This document shows, piece after piece, positions 1 to 5,509 of a DNA stretch of 6,906 nucleotides (positions within the stretch are counted from its first letter, which is position 1; the number at the start of each line of letters is the position of its first letter). The DNA comes from Deltaproteobacteria bacterium. GTDB taxonomy: Bacteria > Desulfobacterota > BSN033 > UBA1163. The translations under genes and the position numbers were made by a program. The stretch covers positions 1 through 6,906 of the forward strand of contig VGSD01000156.1 of assembly GCA_016875155.1 (NCBI GenBank). Direction: 5' to 3'. The notes beneath the pieces were generated by a model. The model made no database searches, had not been told where the DNA came from, and was given only the letters and a program-made list of their open reading frames with translations.

Positions 1-3000
1 GTTGCTGATCGATTCAAGAAGCGACCGCTCCTCGCTCCCGTGGGGCGATAGCTCAATGATGGATTGAAGAAGTCGCCTGAAAAGCTCCTGCCGCCTGAGC
101 CCATTCTCATCGAGGTATTCGTCTACCTTGTGAAGGTCGCCTCCCTTCCATAGATGCATAAGGCAGTGGACGCGGTCAATGAACGGAATTGGCTTGCCTC
201 CAGGAGCTTCATAACCAAGAGACCGGCTCTTTCGCTGAACCCAGGTCTTAAGTTTTACCTTACTCCCAGAACTTTCCTCTTCAGTGGGCCAGGCGTCTCC
301 GCCTGGTTCTTCTCCTCCATTCCAATTCTCCTCCTCTTCCTCGCCAGCAGAGACACCGGTGCTACTGCCTTTTGTAAAGTTTATGAGGTCCCATGTGGCG
401 GCGAGATCTCTGTCGGAGATACCGCATGAAATGGCATAAAGAATACACGCGCCCGCTGGCGCATCATCCAAACCAAAATCATGGCGATGGAGAAGATAAT
501 AACAGGTCGGCTCGTCAAGCCTGTCAACAGCCACCTCCTCCTGCGCTTCAGCTCCATCACCCGACAGCACCCGACCGACTACGAAGTCAACGACTATTCG
601 TCGGACATGAGTGAGAAACTCCGAGACGGTCATCACCTGACCCGGATCGTTTGCCTTCTTGACGACAGGATGCTTGCTGTAAGCCTCAAGCGCAGGTCCT
701 GTCGCCGCCCAAACAAAATCCGGCCCCCGAATCCCTGCATCCCAGAACTCCCGGAGCTTCCCCCGAATATTCTCCCGCATCTCTTCCAAGACCTGATTAT
801 CCCAACCGGCTCGGGCTTCAGCCTGACGTTTCTTGCACACGAGCCAGACGGAAGAAGCAAGTGCAGCAGAAGCTTTAGCTCGCATTCTGGTATTCATTTC
901 TGTCTGAATGGGCCAGCTACCATCAACAACAAACCCTGATCGAATCAGGGCCGATACGAGAGTTTCCCATGCATCTGGCTGTTTGTTTGCAAAGACTACA
1001 ACCAATTTCCCCTCGTCGTTAAGAACATTGTGGCATGCCTGAAAGACACGAGCCATGCCATCTTCGTAAACAGCTCTCGACTTTACCTTATCCCCATTGT
1101 GGCGGCTTGGTTCGTCAATGAGTTCTCCATCATTCAGCTCACAATTCCATTTGGGCGAAAGCAATTCTTTGAATGACCAATCCAATTCAGGTGAAATATC
1201 TTTAACCATTCGTCTTAGCCATATGTAGAAAAAATCCATGAGATCTGAATAAGGTATCGCATCGTAGTATGGTGGGTCTGTAATCACAAAGTCGTAACTA
1301 TTTAAACTGATTTCAATGGCAGAGTGGTTCTCTAAATTCGGCTTTTTCGCACCATCGGTAGCAATAAGAGCGTGATCGATATAACGTGACACCCAGTCAA
1401 GCTGGGCCCCAAAGGCTCCTCCAACATCATTCGTCACTGCAAGCTCGGTGAAATCCCATGTAATAGGCAAGGCAAAACGTGTAAAGGTATGTCCGATCAA
1501 TTCTCTTGAAAGATGCCAAACACAGACCATCGAATTGTAGTCGGCAACTTTGTCGTTTTGAATAGATAGATAACACAAGACTGGCTCTATCCACTCAGAC
1601 ACATACCTTTTCTTGGCCATTTCTTCCTTTGCCCGCCTAGTCCAATTCACAAATGTTCCCAATGCCAAGAACTGCCGTGGCGTGAAGAGTTTTTTCCATT
1701 GGTCAAAACCATAAAGAGGGACTCGAAAACCTAATGCTTCTTTGCTTGGAAGAGGTTCCTCAGGAAGGCCAAAGGGGATTTGTGCATACAAACCTGGAAT
1801 ATTTTTTTCTGCTTCTATGGCCTTCCCAATTTCATAAATCACTGGCAATCGATATTCCTTGCCGTTCTGTCCATCCACCACCACAGCAGTCATTATTTCA
1901 CTCAGCCTTCCTGCTTGTCCTTCCAGGCGGATGTCTTCCATCGTCATTATGGTTTCGCAACACGGGCATTTCGCTCCAGACCGGGACATAGTCCCGGCTC
2001 CAATTTTCTTGTCATGTTCGCGGCGCTGGGCGGTGTTAGTACCTTTGACCGGAACATCCTTTTCAATGTCAAAGACAACGCCAGTTTTTTCTGAATTGGG
2101 TTGCATTTTGAGAAGTACTCGTTTTTTTTCTTTTTTGCAGAGCCAGCGGGTTTTGAGGAGAGGTATCGTCGCCCGGCAATTTTTGCATTGCATTGTTCTC
2201 GCCCACAAGTAAGCGACCGTGGGTTTGGCAATCCATCTCGGATTGCGTTTGTCAGCAAGATATTCCTTGCTAAATTCCTTGTTCAAGGCATCGATATCCG
2301 GATTCCCATCTTCTTTGATCGGCACAAGCCGCATGGGCTGTTTCTCGTAAGGCTTTAAAGGACCGATGTCCCCTCTGGTCACTTTCAAAGGCTCAAAGTC
2401 GGCATAGACAGGATAATATTTTGCGAGGTCTTTTCTCGCGTGATCCAGGACCCACTGCCCCCAGGCTCGAACATGCCATGCAAGATCAGCCTCGATACTA
2501 CCACTCTCTGACACCTTAAAATTGAGCGTCCCCTGTTCTCCCTCTTTCAGTTTACGTCCTAAAAGTTCCAGGGCTTTTCCCGTTTCTGCTTTGGAGTGCC
2601 CTTTGGCCTTCGTGAAAAATTCCCGCATGAAAGTTTCGTTTGATAAAATAAAATCCGGCAGGGGCCATGTCTTTCCAGCGAGCTTCTGTGGGTATTCCAG
2701 GGTGCACTTCAAGATGAACCAGGCAACAGGGTTGATGTCAATGGCAGTTGCCTCACAGCCAAGCCGCATGGCCTCGAGGGGAATCGCCCCGCCTCCTGCG
2801 AATGGGTCAAGCACTTTGGGTGCTTTCCCCCCATAAGCTTTTTTGATTTCTTGCTTAAACCAATCCAGGAGTTCCTTGTTTTGCGTCTCCCTTCCCCAGT
2901 GAAGAATTCCTCCTTCGGTTATTTCTTTTTCGCGTTCGACAATCTGGCCGTTAGGCATCTTCTTCCGCTCGATCTTCTTAACAACTTTGCCACCGATCTT

Positions 3001-3210
3001 CTCACATAGTTCTTTTCGCTTTTCGGGTGTCCCAGGGTCAGGTAAGAGGGTGGCGATGAGTGCCGCTCGACACGCTGCCAACGGACGACGGGCAGGCCAG
3101 ATATGAAGCGTAGAAATATGCCCATGCCTCACATTCTTCTCATGCACCGAATCCAAAGAAGTCTGCTTTAATGGGAATGCATGCTCAATTAAACGCGGTT
3201 TGTCTGTCAC
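1..3210 (-). CDS. DUF1156 / COG1743 adenine-specific DNA methylase with zinc ribbon (3' end beyond window)
   Basis: Probably transfers methyl from S-adenosylmethionine to adenine N6 in DNA, as the modification enzyme of a defence locus. The frame has no stop for 1070 codons and runs off the left edge. Visible in order: a DUF1156 N-terminus (WPARRP, residues 38-43); SAM-binding motif I DPFAGGG (135-141); a long middle region with a zinc ribbon of paired cysteines (C342xxC345 and C415xxC418); catalytic motif IV DPPY (645-648), the form typical of N6-adenine enzymes; an acidic, probably disordered linker (about 953-985); and a C-terminal helical segment ending EERSLLESISN at the edge. From memory of the family, that sequence lies close to the C-terminus. 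The GTG start at 3210 overlaps the TGA of the ATPase gene (GTGA). It has a GGAG ten bases upstream, and the next residues (TDKPRLIEHAFPL) match how family members begin. Family assignment is strong; target sequence unknown. Confidence 0.93.
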   Translation of the reverse strand, partial: MTDKPRLIEHAFPLKQTSLDSVHEKNVRHGHISTLHIWPARRPLAACRAALIATLLPDPGTPEKRKELCEKIGGKVVKKIERKKMPNGQIVEREKEITEGGILHWGRETQNKELLDWFKQEIKKAYGGKAPKVLDPFAGGGAIPLEAMRLGCEATAIDINPVAWFILKCTLEYPQKLAGKTWPLPDFILSNETFMREFFTKAKGHSKAETGKALELLGRKLKEGEQGTLNFKVSESGSIEADLAWHVRAWGQWVLDHARKDLAKYYPVYADFEPLKVTRGDIGPLKPYEKQPMRLVPIKEDGNPDIDALNKEFSKEYLADKRNPRWIAKPTVAYLWARTMQCKNCRATIPLLKTRWLCKKEKKRVLLKMQPNSEKTGVVFDIEKDVPVKGTNTAQRREHDKKIGAGTMSRSGAKCPCCETIMTMEDIRLEGQAGRLSEIMTAVVVDGQNGKEYRLPVIYEIGKAIEAEKNIPGLYAQIPFGLPEEPLPSKEALGFRVPLYGFDQWKKLFTPRQFLALGTFVNWTRRAKEEMAKKRYVSEWIEPVLCYLSIQNDKVADYNSMVCVWHLSRELIGHTFTRFALPITWDFTELAVTNDVGGAFGAQLDWVSRYIDHALIATDGAKKPNLENHSAIEISLNSYDFVITDPPYYDAIPYSDLMDFFYIWLRRMVKDISPELDWSFKELLSPKWNCELNDGELIDEPSRHNGDKVKSRAVYEDGMARVFQACHNVLNDEGKLVVVFANKQPDAWETLVSALIRSGFVVDGSWPIQTEMNTRMRAKASAALASSVWLVCKKRQAEARAGWDNQVLEEMRENIRGKLREFWDAGIRGPDFVWAATGPALEAYSKHPVVKKANDPGQVMTVSEFLTHVRRIVVDFVVGRVLSGDGAEAQEEVAVDRLDEPTCYYLLHRHDFGLDDAPAGACILYAISCGISDRDLAATWDLINFTKGSSTGVSAGEEEEENWNGGEEPGGDAWPTEEESSGSKVKLKTWVQRKSRSLGYEAPGGKPIPFIDRVHCLMHLWKGGDLHKVDEYLDENGLRRQELFRRLLQSIIELSPHGSEERSLLESISN

Positions 3211-4202
3211 TGAACGGCTACTCCACTTCGTTTTGCAATCTCTCGTGCTAAGTTTTTAAAATCCTTGTAGCCCTCCTGGACCGCCTTAAAATGAGTTCCA
3301 ATAGCTCCATCCGCGGGTTTAAGATGGAATAGCGGTTTTCTTGCCTCTTGAGCCATTGGCATAAGGCTCCGGTAGTGCTTAAGAAGAGATAAACAATAGG
3401 GATCTAATTTAACTAAAATGTTCTCTCCCCCAGATTCCCTTAAAACATCGCTTCGATAAACCTCAGGAATGCGAGCAATCCATCGGTTATAAGCTTTTAC
3501 AGGACGGTCCAAACGCTCGGAATGTTGAAGAACGATATATCCAACGGGTTGCATTCTTCCTTCGGGAAGCTTCAATTCCTCCACAGGATTCTTTTCCAGT
3601 CTCTCTCTCCATTCTTCTCGCCAGCGCCATAACTTAGGCCCAAGGTTTCGAAGACCTTGTAAGGAAAATAAGTCTGGAGAAAGAGGTATCACGATATAAT
3701 TTGCTGCAATGAGGGCTGCACGGTTGATCGCTCCAAGGTTTGGACCAAGGTCCATCAGGATCACATCTGCCTTGTGGGATTCTGCTGCTTTCTGCATGAT
3801 TCGCCAAAAGGAGGAAGTGACGCGGAAGGCACGTTCGTCACGATCCATACATTTCGGCCACACCTCTGAGAGTTGATCTTCAAAGCCCGAAAGTGCGAGA
3901 TCTCCCACTAAAAGGGATAACCTGTCTTCGATATTCTCTAGGGATGGATTGGCTATATCCCCTATGCCCCTCATAAGTGGATGGACACATCCAAATACAG
4001 TTTCTGGATGATCGCCCTGAGGCCATAGTTGTTCCAAGCGGTCTTCATCGAGAAAAGCTGCTGTCAGATTGGCCTGGGGGTCAAGGTCGGCGGAAACAAC
4101 ACGCAGGCCAAGATTAGCGTACATCCAGGATAGATGATAAACGAGGGAGGTTTTTCCAACCCCTCCTTTGTTATTGAAAAAGGCTATCACATTCGTATTC
4201 AT
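3207..4202 (-). CDS. ParA/MinD-type ATPase of a defence-associated operon
   Basis: A cytosolic deviant-Walker ATPase of the ParA/MinD/Soj superfamily. Family members dimerise on ATP and often bind DNA or a surface non-specifically. The 331-residue protein has the deviant Walker A KGGVGKTS (residues 12-19, with signature lysine K12), Walker A' DLDPQ (39-43) and a Walker B-like DVILMDLGP (146-154, D151). All nucleotide-site residues seem intact. A C-terminal extension (about 255-331, including LLKHYRSLMPMAQEARKP) goes beyond a minimal ParA and may define a subfamily. The ATG at 4202 overlaps the TGA of the AlbA_2 gene (ATGA) and has GAGGAGG five bases upstream. The stop overlaps the methylase start. 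No ParB-like gene or centromere-like repeat array is visible, so plasmid partition is not supported. A regulatory or DNA-loading role for the neighbouring proteins is inference. Confidence 0.92.
   Translation of the reverse strand: MNTNVIAFFNNKGGVGKTSLVYHLSWMYANLGLRVVSADLDPQANLTAAFLDEDRLEQLWPQGDHPETVFGCVHPLMRGIGDIANPSLENIEDRLSLLVGDLALSGFEDQLSEVWPKCMDRDERAFRVTSSFWRIMQKAAESHKADVILMDLGPNLGAINRAALIAANYIVIPLSPDLFSLQGLRNLGPKLWRWREEWRERLEKNPVEELKLPEGRMQPVGYIVLQHSERLDRPVKAYNRWIARIPEVYRSDVLRESGGENILVKLDPYCLSLLKHYRSLMPMAQEARKPLFHLKPADGAIGTHFKAVQEGYKDFKNLAREIAKRSGVAVQ
3221..3224 (-). promoter_or_regulatory. Weak ribosome binding site of the methylase gene
   Basis: GGAG lies ten bases before the GTG at 3210, inside the end of the ParA-like gene. 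A weak site with long spacing and a GTG start suggests the methylase depends on ribosomes finishing the ATPase gene and is made at a lower level than its neighbours. Confidence 0.45.
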
Positions 4203-5392
4203 GGGCGCCTCCTCACGATGACCAGCACATAAGTATCTTCCACAATGAACTCCGGCGGTGGGTTCCCGTTTTTCTCAAGCTCTCTACGGGCCAACTGGAT
4301 TCCTACTCCAAATCGCTGAACGTAGCCAAGATTCTTCATCGCCTCTGCTAGATGTGGATTCCTATAATCCGTTATCCCTGGATTCCCAAAATTCGAACGG
4401 GTGACCTGCCCATAAGGTCCTCCGGGGCTTAGAATCTCGATCCTATCAGAAAACCAGTTTATTCGAACAGGGGCATTCGTCCCTTCATAGGTGCGATGAA
4501 GAACTCCATTTCGGGCAAGCTGCTGCAAGGCCACAATAGGGTAGTCCGGTTCTCGTATTTCGACCGACTTCGTTGCAATGCTTGATGCCACTGATATGTG
4601 CGCGTGAAATACTTCATCTAAAGTCCTGAGCTGGTCCGGGAGTGGGCCGTCTATCTCTTTCTGATCCTTTATTGGGTCAGTTACCTCCAGGCCGTCGAAC
4701 CGAAGGAATTGAATATAAGCTCCCGGAATGTATTGCCTTGGGTCTTTGCCTGTAACCAGAATACCTAAATGGGTGGGTTTGGGCTTGGGTTCCACTGTCG
4801 TAAAACGCAACGAAGAAAGTTGGAATTCAATTGAACGCTCATTCTGTTCAATGAGTTCGGCAGGCAAGGAAGAGGGAAGATAAATTCTTTGGAAAATTTC
4901 AAAATCCAGGTCGTCCAGAGTAGCAGTTGGAGCAGGCCAGATATCAAAAGGAAGATTTTTTGATCGCCGCTTCTCGATCAAGCGACGCTCCTCTTCCTCT
5001 GTAGCAATAGCCCTTCGTGGTCCGACGCGGATCCAGGCACGTCCTTGAAAACGAACAGGTGGTGCATCCGACGGCTCCACAATTATCACAGCCAGCTCAC
5101 AGCCTGACAAAACTTGTTTATGTACCGTCATGGTGGGAAAGGGTGTGATATTGCCATCCGAACGCATATCCGCTAATGTGCGTAGAAGTTCATCAGTAAT
5201 GGGAAGATTGGCACATGTGCCGTTATCATTGGCTCCAGTGAAAATAACCCCTGGCCTTTGGTAATTGGGTAGGTCGTTTGCAAATGCACAGATAGCTTGA
5301 CGAATTCTGTCTCTATCGCTGGCTGAGGCTTTGCGTTCAACCCGATCTGATTCGAGATCGTTTAGCAATATCTCCAATTCTCGAACTTCCAT
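4199..5392 (-). CDS. AlbA_2 (Schlafen-like) protein with C-terminal GHKL-type ATP-binding domain
   Basis: A 397-residue protein of the COG2865 group, often labelled transcriptional regulator or RecG-like, although no helicase domain is present. Residues about 8-135 form an AlbA_2 domain: ESDRVERK (14-21), AFAND (36-40), GANDNG (53-58), ending in RAWIRVGPRRAIA. Residues about 280-390 resemble HATPase_c_4: an N-box-like segment with N295, H299 and R300, DRIEILSPGG (316-325), RNPHLAEAM (344-352) and GVGI (362-365). E14, E19 and D56 have the spacing of the carboxylate triad in Schlafen-family RNases, so nuclease activity is possible but unproven. The position usually holding the N-box glutamate is Q291, which may mean ATP binding without normal hydrolysis. 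The ATG at 5392 has AAAGGAGG five bases upstream. The gene is coupled by ATGA to the ParA-like gene, suggesting the two act as a pair. It could instead be a DNA-binding regulator. Confidence 0.9.
   Translation of the reverse strand: MEVRELEILLNDLESDRVERKASASDRDRIRQAICAFANDLPNYQRPGVIFTGANDNGTCANLPITDELLRTLADMRSDGNITPFPTMTVHKQVLSGCELAVIIVEPSDAPPVRFQGRAWIRVGPRRAIATEEEERRLIEKRRSKNLPFDIWPAPTATLDDLDFEIFQRIYLPSSLPAELIEQNERSIEFQLSSLRFTTVEPKPKPTHLGILVTGKDPRQYIPGAYIQFLRFDGLEVTDPIKDQKEIDGPLPDQLRTLDEVFHAHISVASSIATKSVEIREPDYPIVALQQLARNGVLHRTYEGTNAPVRINWFSDRIEILSPGGPYGQVTRSNFGNPGITDYRNPHLAEAMKNLGYVQRFGVGIQLARRELEKNGNPPPEFIVEDTYVLVIVRRRP
4208..4214 (-). promoter_or_regulatory. Ribosome binding site of the ParA-like gene
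   Basis: GAGGAGG, inside the last codons of the AlbA_2 gene (its C-terminal arginine run), lies five bases before the ATG at 4202. With the ATGA overlap it supports both translational coupling and efficient re-initiation. Confidence 0.8.
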
Positions 5393-5397
5393 TTGCC

Positions 5398-5405
5398 CCT
5401 CCTTT
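5398..5405 (-). promoter_or_regulatory. Strong ribosome binding site of the AlbA_2 gene
   Basis: AAAGGAGG lies five bases before the ATG at 5392. It fixes the start of the AlbA_2 protein and shows that the first gene of the coupled trio can be translated independently of the helicase gene. Confidence 0.85.
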
Positions 5406-5448
5406 CATGCTATGTATGTTGCCGTTCAGGTTGGCTTCCGCTGTCTCC

Positions 5449-5472
5449 AAAAATTGACAACCCATCCGGTTG
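5449..5472 (-). terminator. Possible weak terminator or attenuator downstream of the helicase gene
   Basis: On the minus strand CAACC and GGTTG can pair around a five-base loop (5472-5458), followed after four bases by five T's (5453-5449). The stem is short, so termination would be partial at best. An alternative small hairpin (ATCCG/CGGAT, 5477-5464) overlaps it. Confidence 0.2.
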
Positions 5473-5487
5473 CGGATAGTTGCGGAT
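5469..5487. repeat. Short tandem direct repeat GTTGCGGAT x2
   Basis: Two identical 9-base copies (5469-5477 and 5479-5487) occur with a 10-base period, about one helical turn. They lie 23 bases past the helicase stop in the only intergenic gap. They could be an operator-like site, but two short copies can arise by chance. Confidence 0.4.
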
Positions 5488-5509
5488 TTCTTTGGTCACT
5501 GCCATTCCT

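Larger units (their letters stand above)
5393..5509 (-). other. Intergenic gap between helicase and AlbA_2 genes
   Basis: These 117 bases are the only substantial non-coding stretch, all other same-strand junctions being 4-base overlaps. The gap holds a short direct repeat, a weak stem-loop and the Shine-Dalgarno of the AlbA_2 gene. I could not find a convincing -35/-10 pair on the minus strand. The break allows the AlbA_2-ParA-methylase trio to be expressed separately from the helicase, but read-through is equally possible. Confidence 0.6.

Noticed and set aside
481..939. 152-codon open frame on the plus strand
   Set aside because: It lies antisense to the methylase, whose minus-strand frame has clear family motifs throughout. 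The plus-strand translation resembles no known protein and has no good ribosome site.
1947..2258. 103-codon minus-strand frame inside the methylase region, which could suggest a frameshift
   Set aside because: The main frame continues without a stop on both sides and encodes the zinc-ribbon cysteines. The alternative is a shifted shadow and would matter only if slippage at the A8 run were real.
3207..5392. Plasmid partition (parA-parB) reading of the ParA-like gene and its neighbour
   Set aside because: The neighbour has AlbA_2 and GHKL-type domains rather than a ParB fold, and no iterated centromere-like sites are present in the window.
5454..5459. TTGACA on the plus strand, like a -35 promoter element
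   Set aside because: No TATAAT-like element lies 16-18 bases downstream, and no plus-strand gene follows.
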